A DNA stretch of 64,000 nt from Gammaproteobacteria bacterium UBA7310 (GTDB lineage: Bacteria; Pseudomonadota; Gammaproteobacteria; Pseudomonadales; Ketobacteraceae), in the NCBI GenBank assembly GCA_002471665.1, contig DKQK01000025.1, positions 18,027 through 82,026 of the forward strand, in the 5' to 3' direction. Positions 8,380-17,002 of the stretch are shown here, one piece after another; position 1 is the first letter of the stretch, and every line of letters starts with the position of its first letter. The translations under genes were made by a program, and so were the position numbers. Under the pieces are notes generated by a model. The model had not been told where the DNA came from, did no database searches, and saw only the letters and a program-made list of their open reading frames with translations.

Positions 8380-9060
8380 TCATTCCACCATCTGGTCCAG
8401 GTGCAGGCTGCCGGCTTCGCCGCGCCACAACCAATGGACCTGGCCTTCGTCAAACCACAGGAACGCCCCCTCCAGCATCCAGGGCCAGTGCGCCTCGTCA
8501 ATATCGGATTCACGGCGCAGGAAATAAATAAAAGACGCCAGAATGGTGTCGTGGGTAACATGAACCGTGAACGTACCCGGCTGCCGTAATGAGGTTTCAA
8601 TGTGCTGTAACAGTTGTTTCGCGCCCTGCTGTGGTGAAAGCACACCGCGCACCTCATTTTTCAAGTGCTTACGGGCAAAAGCCAGGGGCCCCAGTTTCAC
8701 GAAGTAAGGCCCCGCCACCGGGAGATCCACCACATAGCTGCCGGGCTCAACCAAGGCCGGGTGGGTTGCCACCGGCAACTCGATACCGGCGCCCTCTGCC
8801 ATTGCCTCGGCGGTTTTTACACAGCGCCCAACCGGGCTGGAGTGCAGGGCTACAATGGGGCGATTCAGGCACCGCCCCCATTCCCGGGCCAGCTCAATGC
8901 CTTCCGGTGTGAGGGGTACATCGTAGCCGGCAAAGCGGTTAGCGGGCTGCTCCCGAATTGAGTGCCGGGTCACCAGAGCCACCGGTACGTGACTGGGTAA
9001 CTGCTCCAACGATGGAATTAATGCGGGATGCAATTGCATCAATATTGCTGAGTTTTTCAA
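8380..9060 (-). CDS. histidine phosphatase superfamily protein
   Basis: A 226-residue cytosolic protein of the phosphoglycerate mutase-like histidine phosphatase fold. The phospho-accepting motif appears as TRHSIRE (about residues 31-37) in place of the usual RHG, with the Arg-His pair kept. The later DVPLTPEGIELAREWG, SPVGRCVKTAEAMAEG and VHVTHDTILASF blocks supply the remaining family landmarks, including the second His. The substrate is unknown. The start is uncertain: TTG at 9060 (TAAGG ten bases upstream) or ATG at 9039. It sits upstream of yadG with a gap of about 95 bases and may share its transcript. Confidence 0.82.
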   Translation of the reverse strand: MKNSAILMQLHPALIPSLEQLPSHVPVALVTRHSIREQPANRFAGYDVPLTPEGIELAREWGRCLNRPIVALHSSPVGRCVKTAEAMAEGAGIELPVATHPALVEPGSYVVDLPVAGPYFVKLGPLAFARKHLKNEVRGVLSPQQGAKQLLQHIETSLRQPGTFTVHVTHDTILASFIYFLRRESDIDEAHWPWMLEGAFLWFDEGQVHWLWRGEAGSLHLDQMVE

Positions 9061-9123
9061 TGCTTTACTGCCTTACTAATCGCTCAATCTCAGGCCCGGT
9101 AACCACTATACCAGAATATCCCG

Positions 9124-9154
9124 TTGACAATACCTGACGTCGAGATGAAAATAT
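9124..9154 (+). promoter_or_regulatory. sigma-70-like promoter of the TetR gene
   Basis: A perfect TTGACA (9124-9129) is followed after 17-19 bases by AT-rich GAAAAT/AAATAT sequence (9147-9154) that could act as a -10 box. It precedes the TetR gene start at 9187. Confidence 0.5.
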
Positions 9155-9166
9155 GACGAATCGTCA
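9154..9166. promoter_or_regulatory. candidate TetR operator
   Basis: TGACGA and TCGTCA form a perfect 6-bp inverted repeat around one central base. It overlaps the expected transcription start between the promoter and the TetR ribosome site. TetR regulators commonly bind such palindromes in their own promoter; binding here is inferred. Confidence 0.5.
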
Positions 9167-9186
9167 CGCTTTGACGGAGCAATCAT

Positions 9187-9906
9187 TTGAACACCCAATC
9201 CAGACGCCAGCGGGAATTTGAACAGCGTGAATTGCTGTTTGTGAATGCCGCCCGGGACATCATCCGCAGCGAGGGCGTATCCGCCCTCACCATGGACAAA
9301 ATAGCCGAACTAACCGAATACGCGAAAGGCACTGTCTACAAACACTTTACCTGCAAAGAAGATATACTGTGCGCGCTCTGCCTGGACAGCCTTGGTCATA
9401 TGTACGACCTGTTCCAGCGTGCCCTCACCTGGGAAGGCTGCAGCCGCGAGAAAATCATCTGCATCGGCGTAGGCTACCAGTTATACACCCGGCGCTTTCC
9501 CGAAGAATTTGACCTGCTCATTGCCGCCCGCACCAACAACATCCGCGAGAAAGCCTCCCCGGAACGACTGGAGCGCATGGATCAGGTGGATTCGCTGGTG
9601 ATGAACGCGATCCGTGCCGTAATTCAACTGGCCATCGACAAAGGCGACCTCACATTGAAAAACAACGTGCTGATCGACGACCTGTGCTTTGGCCTCTGGT
9701 CGATGAGCTTTGGTTTGCTGGTGCTGGATCACGCCCGCGACATGATCAGCGGGCTGCAGCTCTCCCCCAGCGATGAGCTCATGCTCACCCAAATGACCAA
9801 CCTGCTGGATGGATATCAGTGGCATCCGCTCAGTTCAGAGCAGGATTATCACGGGGCTTACCAAAGGGCACTTGAGTATCTTGGAACCACTCAGGTAAAA
9901 AGTTGA
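9187..9906 (+). CDS. TetR/AcrR-family transcriptional regulator
   Basis: A 239-residue regulator. Residues about 15-60 form the TetR DNA-binding domain (NAARDIIRSEGVSALTMDKIAELTEYAKGTVYKHFTCKEDIL). The C-terminal part is the variable ligand and dimer domain. The start is a TTG at 9187 with GGAG seven bases upstream; no ATG is better placed. The RND exporter gene follows on the same strand after a short spacer, so the regulator probably controls that exporter as well as itself. The ligand is unknown. Confidence 0.9.
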   Translation: MNTQSRRQREFEQRELLFVNAARDIIRSEGVSALTMDKIAELTEYAKGTVYKHFTCKEDILCALCLDSLGHMYDLFQRALTWEGCSREKIICIGVGYQLYTRRFPEEFDLLIAARTNNIREKASPERLERMDQVDSLVMNAIRAVIQLAIDKGDLTLKNNVLIDDLCFGLWSMSFGLLVLDHARDMISGLQLSPSDELMLTQMTNLLDGYQWHPLSSEQDYHGAYQRALEYLGTTQVKS

Positions 9907-9912
9907 ATTCAC

Positions 9913-9954
9913 AGGGCTTAACGCATAGGGCTGAACGCATAGGGCTGAACGCAA
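9913..9954 (+). repeat. three tandem copies of a 14-bp unit before the RND gene
   Basis: The unit AGGGCTTAACGCAT at 9913-9926 is repeated as AGGGCTGAACGCAT at 9927-9940 and again, ending in A, at 9941-9954. The array fills the spacer between the TetR and exporter genes and abuts the exporter ribosome site (AAGGA, 9954-9958). Confidence 0.85.
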
Positions 9955-9963
9955 AGGAATGAT

Positions 9964-12375
9964 ATGGGGACCAACATGAACAACGATTTTACGCATCACG
10001 CCATCTCTGTCTGGTTGCTTCGATACCGGCTGCCACTGTTGGTACTGAGCCTGCTGGCCATTGTGGTGGTAGGCATGGGCGCCACCAGACTCTCGGTTAA
10101 ATCCGACTATAAAATCTTTTTTGAAGCCGACAATCCCCAGTTGGTGGCCAACGAGATGATCCAGGATCGTTTCAGTGCCAGTGATAACGTGTTGCTGGTA
10201 TTGAACCCGGCCAACGGTGACATTTTTACCCGCGACAACCTGAAGGCCATCGCAGCGTTAACCGAAGCCTGCTGGCAGATCCCCTACTCCCAGCGGGTGG
10301 ATTCCATTACCAACTTCCAGAACACAGTGGTGGATGGCGATGATCTGATGGTGGAGGATCTGGTGCCGGACGCAGACCGGCTAAGCGCCGACGACATCGC
10401 CTGGCGCCGCGACATCGCCACCCATGAGCCGCTGCTGGTACACCGGCTTATATCACCCTCGGGCCATGTCAGCGCCATCAACGTGCAACTGAACATGCCG
10501 GAAGATCAAACCCAGGCCATCCCTGAAGTAATGACTAAAGTGCGGGAGATTCGCGCTGAGTTTTCCCGGCAATATCCGGATCTGGAGATCATGATTACCG
10601 GTGTGGCCCCCCTCAATAACGCCTTCAACGAAATGAACCAGAAAGACACCGAAACACTGGTGCCGCTGATGTTACTGGTCATCATTGTACTGGTGGGGCT
10701 GTTGTTGCGCTCAGTCTCCGGAACCATCATTACCGTTCTGGTGATCGTGTTCAGCGTGGTCATCGCGGTAAGCTCCATGGGCTGGCTGAACATACCCATC
10801 AACAACATCAATTTTGCTTCACCGATCATCATCCTGACCCTGGCGGTGGCGGACTGTATCCATCTGCTTTCCACCTATCTGAAAGGTTTACGCCGGGGCC
10901 TGCCCCGGGAAACCGCCCTGCTCACCAGCCTGGACGTCAACGTCAAACCCATCTTCCTCACCAGCCTCACCACAGCAATCGGTTTTCTCAGCATGCAGTC
11001 CAGTGAATCGCCGCCGTTTCGGGAGCTGGGTGTGGTCTCGGCCATTGGTGTCTTTTTTGCGTTTGTGTTCACACTGACCGTCATGCCGCAACTGATTCTG
11101 TGGTTCACGCGCAAGGCCCCCAGGGTAGACACCGAGCGCAGTGCCCAGTTTTCATACCTGGCTGAATTTACCATTCGCCATCCCAGAAAATTGTTTTTCG
11201 GCAGCCTGCTGATTGCGCTGTTCTGCATTGCCTTTGTGGGGGAGAACGAGCTCAATGATGATAATTTCGGTTACTTTAAGGAAACATTGGAAGTACGCCG
11301 TGCCGCGGATTTTACCGAAGACAATTTAAACGGCGTGAACATTATTGAATATGCTCTGGATTCCGGTGAATCCCAGGGCATTAACGACCCGCAGTTCCTC
11401 ACTAAAGTGGATGAGTTTGTTCAGTGGTACCGGGCCCAACCCATGGTAACCCACGTATTTACGTTTACCGATACCCTCAAGCGCCTGAATAAGAACATGC
11501 ATGGCGACGATCCTGAGTATTACCGGTTGCCTGAGAACCGGGAGCACGCCTCACAATACCAACTGCTGTACGAGATGTCCCTGCCCTTCGGCATGGACGT
11601 CAACAATCAGGTTGATATGAACAAATCCGCTTTGCGCATCACCGTCAGCATCAAGGACGCCAAAGCCAAGGACATTCTGGCAATGGAGGACCGGGCCCAG
11701 GAATGGTTTAAGCAAAATGCCCCGGAACTGGCCGCGGTGGGCGCCAGCCCATCCATCATGTTTGCCACCATCGGGCAGAAAAATATTGAAAGCATGATCA
11801 ATGGCACCATCATCGCCACCATCATCATTTCAGTGATCCTGGTGATGGCATTGGGTTCCTGGAAACTGGGTGTGCTCAGTATCATTCCCAATGCATTCCC
11901 CGCTGCCATTATGCTGGGAATCTGGGGCATGGCCGTTGGCGAGGTGAATCTGGCTGTGGCCGTGGTGTTTGGCATTACCCTGGGTATCGTGGTGGACGAC
12001 ACCGTTCACTTTATGGCGAAATACCTGCGCGGCTACCAGGAACACGGCGATGTCAGGCAGGCCATCCATTACGCCTTTGAGCATGTTGGGGCTGCGCTGG
12101 TCACCACCACTATTGTACTGAGCCTGGGCTTTGGTATGCTGGCGCTGTCCGATTTCAACGTGAACGCAATTCTGGGCATTATGGTCTCCATGACCATTAT
12201 CATCGCACTGGTGTTCGATTTTCTCTTCCTGCCCAGCATGATGATCCTGCTCGCCGGATTTATTCACCCCAAACCCACACCCGGGCAGGTTGCAGCCCCC
12301 CACACCGAAACAGAATCCGGGGCTGACGGCAAAGCCCGGGATCAAACACAAGGAATACCCAGTGAAGTGGCTTAG
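9964..12375 (+). CDS. RND-superfamily exporter (MMPL type)
   Basis: An 803-residue inner-membrane protein of the MMPL/HpnN-like RND branch. The pattern is one membrane segment, a large periplasmic domain (about 45-225), five clustered segments, a second periplasmic domain and five more segments. Landmarks are SVKSDYKIFFEADNPQ after the first segment, FASPIIILTLAVADCIH and VFGITLGIVVDDTVHFMAKY in the transmembrane repeats, and IGFLSMQSSESPPFRELGV. MMPL proteins move lipids, hopanoids or other hydrophobic molecules using proton motive force; the cargo here is unknown. Starts at 9964 and 9976 both have ribosome sites. The last 14 bases overlap the next gene. Confidence 0.87.
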   Translation: MGTNMNNDFTHHAISVWLLRYRLPLLVLSLLAIVVVGMGATRLSVKSDYKIFFEADNPQLVANEMIQDRFSASDNVLLVLNPANGDIFTRDNLKAIAALTEACWQIPYSQRVDSITNFQNTVVDGDDLMVEDLVPDADRLSADDIAWRRDIATHEPLLVHRLISPSGHVSAINVQLNMPEDQTQAIPEVMTKVREIRAEFSRQYPDLEIMITGVAPLNNAFNEMNQKDTETLVPLMLLVIIVLVGLLLRSVSGTIITVLVIVFSVVIAVSSMGWLNIPINNINFASPIIILTLAVADCIHLLSTYLKGLRRGLPRETALLTSLDVNVKPIFLTSLTTAIGFLSMQSSESPPFRELGVVSAIGVFFAFVFTLTVMPQLILWFTRKAPRVDTERSAQFSYLAEFTIRHPRKLFFGSLLIALFCIAFVGENELNDDNFGYFKETLEVRRAADFTEDNLNGVNIIEYALDSGESQGINDPQFLTKVDEFVQWYRAQPMVTHVFTFTDTLKRLNKNMHGDDPEYYRLPENREHASQYQLLYEMSLPFGMDVNNQVDMNKSALRITVSIKDAKAKDILAMEDRAQEWFKQNAPELAAVGASPSIMFATIGQKNIESMINGTIIATIIISVILVMALGSWKLGVLSIIPNAFPAAIMLGIWGMAVGEVNLAVAVVFGITLGIVVDDTVHFMAKYLRGYQEHGDVRQAIHYAFEHVGAALVTTTIVLSLGFGMLALSDFNVNAILGIMVSMTIIIALVFDFLFLPSMMILLAGFIHPKPTPGQVAAPHTETESGADGKARDQTQGIPSEVA

Positions 12376-13252
12376 TGCGCTTAGTTTTCTTTTGCTCAGC
12401 TCGGTGCTGCCGGCGTCCCCCATTGTTTTGGTGGACGATGGCCAGCGTGAGGTAACACTGCCCGGGCCGGCACAGCGAATTGTCTCCCTGGCGCCTCATA
12501 TTACCGAAGTGCTGTTTGCCGCCGGTGCCGGCGATCGCATCGTCGGCACCGTCAGTTACAGCGACTTTCCGGAGGCTGCCAAAGCCATACCACTGGTGGG
12601 CAGTTACAATCAGGTTAACTTCGAGCGCATCCTGGCCATGAACCCGGACCTGATCATAGGCTGGTATGAGGGGAACAGCGCCGAAACGGTGGAAAAGCTC
12701 TCTCTGTTGAAGGTACCTGTGTACATGAGTGACCCCAAAACCATGGACAGCATCAGTCGCAACATCCGCCAGTTTGGCGTGCTCACCGGAACCGAGGCCA
12801 TCGCCGACCGGGCAGCCGCGCAATACGATGCCCGCAGGGCAGAACTGCAACAGGCCAACGCCAACAAGCCCCCCGTGAAAGTGTTCTACCAGGTATGGGA
12901 AGACCCGCTGTACACCCTGGCCGGTGGTCATTTTATTACCGATCTTTACCATCTGTGTGGCGGCGTCAACGTATTTGGGGATCTCAGCGAAGCTTCCCCC
13001 ATCGTCAGTGTGGAAGCCATTGTCACCCGCAACCCCCAGGTTATGTTAACCGGTGGCCATCACGGCAAGCGCTCCATCGACAACTGGAAGCAAAAGTGGG
13101 AAACCTGGGGCAGCATGGACGCGGTAAAACACAATCTGATGTTTTTTGTGGATCAGGATATGTATACCCGATCCACCCCCAGAACCGTGGACGCGGCAGA
13201 ACATCTGTGCGGTATTCTGGATAAGGCAAGAAAAGTCTACTATCCACAGTGA
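12362..13252 (+). CDS. btuF: periplasmic cobalamin-binding protein-like (BtuF family)
   Basis: A 296-residue exported protein of the helical-backbone metal/cobalamin receptor family. The start is GTG at 12362, with AAGGA seven bases upstream. It gives a normal signal peptide (VKWLSALSFLLLSSVLPAS), whereas an earlier in-frame ATG adds a hydrophilic stretch inside the exporter gene. QRIVSLAPHITEVLFAAGAGD, NPDLIIGWYEGNS and AIVTRNPQVMLTGGHHG are family hallmarks. No btuC or btuD gene lies beside it, so its ABC partners must be encoded elsewhere. Ligand assignment (B12 rather than iron complex) rests on similarity to BtuF. Confidence 0.83.
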   Translation: MKWLSALSFLLLSSVLPASPIVLVDDGQREVTLPGPAQRIVSLAPHITEVLFAAGAGDRIVGTVSYSDFPEAAKAIPLVGSYNQVNFERILAMNPDLIIGWYEGNSAETVEKLSLLKVPVYMSDPKTMDSISRNIRQFGVLTGTEAIADRAAAQYDARRAELQQANANKPPVKVFYQVWEDPLYTLAGGHFITDLYHLCGGVNVFGDLSEASPIVSVEAIVTRNPQVMLTGGHHGKRSIDNWKQKWETWGSMDAVKHNLMFFVDQDMYTRSTPRTVDAAEHLCGILDKARKVYYPQ

Positions 13253-13290
13253 TGAGCGGGGCAGACACCGCCACCCACGCAATAAGCAAT

Positions 13291-13325
13291 AAAAAACCCG
13301 CAGCCGGTGCCGACTGCGGGTTTTT
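13291..13325. terminator. bidirectional intrinsic terminator
   Basis: CCCGCAG (13297-13303) pairs with CTGCGGG (13314-13320), with A6 before and T5 after. It can stop the btuF-like transcript on the plus strand and the tRNA-Gly transcript on the minus strand. Confidence 0.85.
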
Positions 13326-13332
13326 GAATGTT

Positions 13333-13408
<76 letters not shown>

Positions 13409-13651
13409 TTTATGTGGGCGCGAATTTTAAGGAGGCTCCGCCGGGGAGTCAACTTTTTTTTCAGGGGCTGCCCATACCCCGGCGGCAACAGCACCGGTTA
13501 AGCGAAGATATACATCATCTATTTGACAATACCGCCGCCAATAACCAAACTACGGCGCCATTTTGGTCATCGCCCCGGTCGTCAGCAGCCCCGCTGCCCA
13601 CCGCCGCAGGGCCCGCCGATTCAATCAAAGCTTGAAGAGCAACAGATACTT

Positions 13652-14986
13652 ATGAGTGAAAGCCGCAAGACAGTAGGATTCATCTCCCTGGGGTGCCCCA
13701 AAGCACTGGTGGATTCAGAGCGCATCCTGACCCAATTGAAAATCGATGGTTATGACATTGTGCCCAGCTACGACGATGCCGATGTGGTAGTGGTCAATAC
13801 CTGTGGCTTCATCGACGATGCCAAACGGGAGTCACTGGAAGCCATCGGCGAGGCGCTGCAGGAGAACGGCAAAGTCATCGTCACCGGCTGTATGGGCGGC
13901 GATGCTGAACAGATCACTGCCATCCACCCTCAGGTATTGAGCGTTACCGGCCCCCAGGCGTACGAAGAGGTGGTGGGTGCGGTCCATAAGTACGTCCCCC
14001 AGAGCAAAACCCATGATCCCTTCACCGATCTGGTGCCAGCCCAGGGGATCAAGCTCACACCCCGCCACTATGCCTATCTGAAAATCTCCGAAGGCTGCAA
14101 CCACCGCTGCACATTCTGCATCATTCCCTCCCTGCGCGGGGATCTGGTGAGCCGTCCGGTGGGCGATGTCATGGACGAGGCCGAGCGCCTGGTTAAGGCC
14201 GGGGTCCAGGAGCTGCTGATCATCTCACAAGACACCAGTGCCTATGGGGTGGATACCCGCTACCAAACCGGATTCTGGCAGGGGCGCCCCCTCAAAACCC
14301 GCATGAAAGAGCTGTGCGAAGCCCTCTCCAGCTTCGGTATCTGGGTACGCCTGCACTACGTTTACCCCTACCCTCACGTGGATGAGATTATTCCAATGAT
14401 GGCGCAAGGCAAGATTCTCCCGTATCTGGACATCCCCTTCCAGCACGCCAGCCCATCGGTTCTGAAAGCCATGAAACGCCCCGCTCATGCGGAAAACACC
14501 CTGGAACGGATTCGAAAATGGCGGGAAATATGCCCCGATATCACCTTGCGCAGTACCTTCATTGTGGGTTTCCCCGGTGAAACCGAGGCCGATTTCCAGA
14601 TCCTGCTGGACTGGCTGGAGCAGGCGCAGCTGGATCGGGTGGGCTGTTTCAAATATTCCGCCGTGGAGGGCGCCACCGCCAACCAGCTGGAAGGCGCGGT
14701 ACCTGAAGAGATCAAACAGCAGCGTTACGAACGTTTTATGGCCGTCCAGGCCCGGATTTCCGCTGCTCGACTGCAAGCCAAAATCGGATCCATCCTGGAT
14801 GTCATTATTGACGAGGTGGATGAGGAAGGCGCCATAGGCCGCACCGCAGCGGACGCGCCGGAGATAGACGGGTTGGTGTTTCTGAACGGCGAAACGGAAC
14901 TGGTGCCGGGGGACAGGGTGACCGCCAGGATCTTCCAGGCGGACGAGCACGATTTATGGGCGGAACTGGCCCACCCGGAGGATTAG
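13652..14986 (+). CDS. rimO: ribosomal protein S12 methylthiotransferase
   Basis: A 444-residue radical-SAM enzyme that methylthiolates an aspartate of ribosomal protein S12. The N-terminal UPF0004 domain has its three cluster cysteines in SLGCPKALVDSE, VVNTCGF and VTGCMGG. The radical-SAM cluster motif is EGCNHRCTFCIIPSLRG (about 149-165), and a TRAM domain ends the protein. The ATG at 13652 matches the family start; the frame is open 43 codons further upstream but that part is proline and arginine-rich and unlike RimO. The spacer between tRNA-Gly and this gene (13409-13651) holds nothing I can name. Confidence 0.96.
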   Translation: MSESRKTVGFISLGCPKALVDSERILTQLKIDGYDIVPSYDDADVVVVNTCGFIDDAKRESLEAIGEALQENGKVIVTGCMGGDAEQITAIHPQVLSVTGPQAYEEVVGAVHKYVPQSKTHDPFTDLVPAQGIKLTPRHYAYLKISEGCNHRCTFCIIPSLRGDLVSRPVGDVMDEAERLVKAGVQELLIISQDTSAYGVDTRYQTGFWQGRPLKTRMKELCEALSSFGIWVRLHYVYPYPHVDEIIPMMAQGKILPYLDIPFQHASPSVLKAMKRPAHAENTLERIRKWREICPDITLRSTFIVGFPGETEADFQILLDWLEQAQLDRVGCFKYSAVEGATANQLEGAVPEEIKQQRYERFMAVQARISAARLQAKIGSILDVIIDEVDEEGAIGRTAADAPEIDGLVFLNGETELVPGDRVTARIFQADEHDLWAELAHPED

Positions 14987-15002
14987 AACAGGGTTAATCA
15001 GG

Positions 15003-15212
15003 TTAATGCTTCCCCAACACATTGATGAGAATGGTCAGCACCACACTGATGATGATCATAGATGTGATGGGGAAGTAAGCACTGCCGCGTTCAGTTTGCC
15101 AACGCAAATCCCCCGGCAGCTTACCAAACCAGCCCAGTAAACCCGGTGCATAAACCAGTACCACACCCACCACGGCGATAGCTATACCCAGAATTATCAA
15201 TAACTTACTCAT
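15003..15212 (-). CDS. DUF2905 family small membrane protein
   Basis: A 69-residue inner-membrane protein with two hydrophobic helices flanking a conserved loop, GWFGKLPGDLRWQTERGS, the mark of the DUF2905 family. Function unknown. The ATG at 15212 with GGAGGAG just upstream gives the family length; a longer in-frame extension upstream runs through the promoter region of the divergent gene and is not supported. It is convergent with rimO and divergent from the 138-residue protein gene. Confidence 0.8.
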   Translation of the reverse strand: MSKLLIILGIAIAVVGVVLVYAPGLLGWFGKLPGDLRWQTERGSAYFPITSMIIISVVLTILINVLGKH

Positions 15213-15265
15213 ACTCCTCCAATCCTGCACCGACATTGCGCAATTTAGTAAGAACATTCTAATTT

Positions 15266-15294
15266 TTGACACTATCATGGCGCCATTCATTATC
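15266..15294 (+). promoter_or_regulatory. sigma-70-like promoter of the 138-residue protein gene
   Basis: A perfect TTGACA (15266-15271), then 16 bases, then CATTAT (15288-15293). The expected transcription start is about 15 bases before the ribosome site. Confidence 0.6.
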
Positions 15295-15326
15295 AATCCC
15301 AATAGCGTTTGGTACGAGGAAACACC

Positions 15327-15743
15327 ATGATTCAAGATAAAGTCAAAGTTCAGTTGGACCAGCTGAAAAAGCAAAGTGAAAAGCTACAGGCTGAATTAGG
15401 CAAGGGCTTGGAAGTCGCAAAATTGGAAGGCCAGCGCATTCTGAAGGAACTGGGTGTGGAAGCCGATGATAAAATCGAATTAAACGAACTGCTGGCTGAA
15501 TTGCGCAAAGCCAATCCCACGGTGCGGGATTTTTTGCGTAACCTCAATGTTGCCACCTACGATAACCGGTTCCGCTTTAATTGGAACGCCACCATGATCT
15601 CAGCCTACGCCAAGCAGCAGGCTGAAAAAGCCTATGCCAAAGACCTGAAACCGCGCCTGGCGGAAGTACGCGACACGGTCAGCGCGCAGTTACGCGAAGT
15701 ACAGAGCAAGACTCAGGAACTGCGGGCAAAGATCACCGCCTGA
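15327..15743 (+). CDS. conserved helical cytosolic protein of unknown function
   Basis: A 138-residue protein with no signal peptide or membrane segment, rich in Lys, Glu, Gln and Ala. It is predicted largely helical, with coiled-coil-like stretches at about 5-35 and 95-135 around a central NPTVRDFLRNLNVATYDNRFRFNWN segment. The ATG at 15327 has GAGGA six bases upstream. A good promoter precedes it and a terminator follows, so it is a stand-alone transcript. The amphipathic, Ala/Lys-rich make-up recalls phasin-like or other granule and surface-coating proteins, but I do not recognise the family and assign no function. Confidence 0.75.
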   Translation: MIQDKVKVQLDQLKKQSEKLQAELGKGLEVAKLEGQRILKELGVEADDKIELNELLAELRKANPTVRDFLRNLNVATYDNRFRFNWNATMISAYAKQQAEKAYAKDLKPRLAEVRDTVSAQLREVQSKTQELRAKITA

Positions 15744-15784
15744 TCAACACACTTTCTTCTCCTGCGTATATTTTACGTATGTTT

Positions 15785-15811
15785 AGCCCCCGAACACCGG
15801 GGGCTCTTTGT
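15785..15811 (+). terminator. intrinsic terminator of the 138-residue protein gene
   Basis: AGCCCCC (15785-15791) pairs with GGGGGCT (15799-15805) across a seven-base loop, followed by a short T-rich tail (CTTTGTT). Confidence 0.7.
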
Positions 15812-15929
15812 TGGTCCCCCACTCTTCCACCCCACCCCGGCCTACCAAAATGGTGACAATCCCCGGGGGCTGCTACACTGGATGATCAACGTACCCCTCC
15901 ATCTTCACTGACTAAGCAAACCAGCGGAT

Positions 15930-16334
15930 ATGCAAGGTCTCGATCACGACACACCCCGGCCATTTGATCCACTGCTCACTGCCGTGGACCCCGAAGAAAA
16001 AACCGAGGACGCCGTCAAACGGGCGCCCAGCCGGGTGCGCTGCAAAGCCTGCCTGAACGTACTCACCAGCAACGAACACCTGACCCCAATCGCCGGAGAA
16101 ACCTGTCATTTTTTCACCAATCCTGCCGGTGTCGGCTTTGACCTGCAAACCTATTTGCACGCAGAGGGGGTCACGGTGGGTGGCAAAGCAACCGATTATT
16201 TCAGCTGGTTTGAAGGCTTCGCCTGGCAACACGGATTTTGTAACCGTTGTCATCAGCACATTGGTTGGTACTTCAGTTGTGAAGGCAGCAGCGGATTCTA
16301 CGCCCTCATCGTGGACCGGATGTTGCTGGATTAG
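15930..16334 (+). CDS. CULT-domain protein (bacterial cereblon-like)
   Basis: A 134-residue single-domain protein of the CULT family, the domain of eukaryotic cereblon that binds thalidomide-type glutarimides and, in cells, C-terminal cyclic imides. The zinc site is CKAC (Cys38, Cys41) and CNRC (Cys104, Cys107). The aromatic cage is Trp93, Trp99 and Trp113. The Trp-6-Trp-5-Cys-3-Cys-6-Trp spacing is the same as in human cereblon (W380, W386, C391, C394, W400). The position of human His378 is Phe91; a Phe there is, as I recall, also present in the Magnetospirillum homologue. CHFFTNPAGVGFDL (59-72) is another family block. There is no signal peptide. Its stop codon abuts that of the convergent yfbR gene. 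The bacterial role is unknown. Confidence 0.87.
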   Translation: MQGLDHDTPRPFDPLLTAVDPEEKTEDAVKRAPSRVRCKACLNVLTSNEHLTPIAGETCHFFTNPAGVGFDLQTYLHAEGVTVGGKATDYFSWFEGFAWQHGFCNRCHQHIGWYFSCEGSSGFYALIVDRMLLD

Positions 16335-16913
16335 TTAACCCAGTTCATCCAGGGTCAGGCGGAAACTAGGCAGGAACTTCTCCATGAAATACGCCACTTC
16401 AGGCAAATCATAGCTCTGCAGCATACCCTCAACCCGTTCCTTGGCCACCTGAAATTCATGATTGTTCGAGTCCACTTCGTGGATACATTTAATGTAAGCC
16501 GATAACACATCCGCGGCCTTCAGCAGCCTGCGCGTATCCTCCGGCAACAGATGATCCTGTATCAAAGGTGAATACTCATCCTGCAACTCATTGGGCAACA
16601 TGGTGAGCAGCTTGGTCTTGGCAGCTTTCTCCACATCTTTGTAGGCTTCTGCAATAGTGGGATTGAAATACTTGATGGGCCCCGGCAGGTCGCCGGTCAA
16701 TACCTCGGATGCATCGTGGTACAGGGCAATCACGGCAATTTCGTTGGCATCCAGGTCACCGCCGTAAACCCGGTTGCGAATCAACGCCAGGGCATGGGCG
16801 ATGGTGGCCACGTCAAAACTGTGCTCCTTCACATTCTCATTTTCCACATTGCGCTTTAAGCCCCAGCGCAGGATGTATTTCAGTTTGGAAACGTAAGCGA
16901 AAAAGTGATGCAC
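16335..16913 (-). CDS. yfbR: 5'-deoxynucleotidase, HD domain (YfbR)
   Basis: A 192-residue HD-domain phosphohydrolase that removes phosphate from dNMPs, as in E. coli YfbR (199 residues). Matching blocks are HHFFAYVSKLKYILRWGL at the start, NVKEHSFDVATIAHALA with the first metal His, ALYHDASEVLTGDLPGPIKYFN with the HD pair, and ADVLSAYIKC with the last Asp. The start is GTG at 16913, with GGGGG four bases upstream and agreement with the family N-terminus. The frame is open further upstream, but that part overlaps the phoH terminator. Confidence 0.93.
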   Translation of the reverse strand: MHHFFAYVSKLKYILRWGLKRNVENENVKEHSFDVATIAHALALIRNRVYGGDLDANEIAVIALYHDASEVLTGDLPGPIKYFNPTIAEAYKDVEKAAKTKLLTMLPNELQDEYSPLIQDHLLPEDTRRLLKAADVLSAYIKCIHEVDSNNHEFQVAKERVEGMLQSYDLPEVAYFMEKFLPSFRLTLDELG

Positions 16914-16963
16914 AATGCCCCCGGTGTCTAACGTGTTTGAATTCAGCAAGCTGTCGAGAACGT

Positions 16964-16987
16964 AAAACGGCCCGCGATACGGGCCGC
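16964..16987 (-). terminator. intrinsic terminator of the phoH-like gene
   Basis: CGGCCC (16986-16981 read on the minus strand) pairs with GGGCCG (16973-16968), followed by TTTT on the minus strand. It lies just past the phoH-like stop codon at 17003. Confidence 0.7.
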
Positions 16988-17002
16988 CCAAACGAACTCC
17001 GT

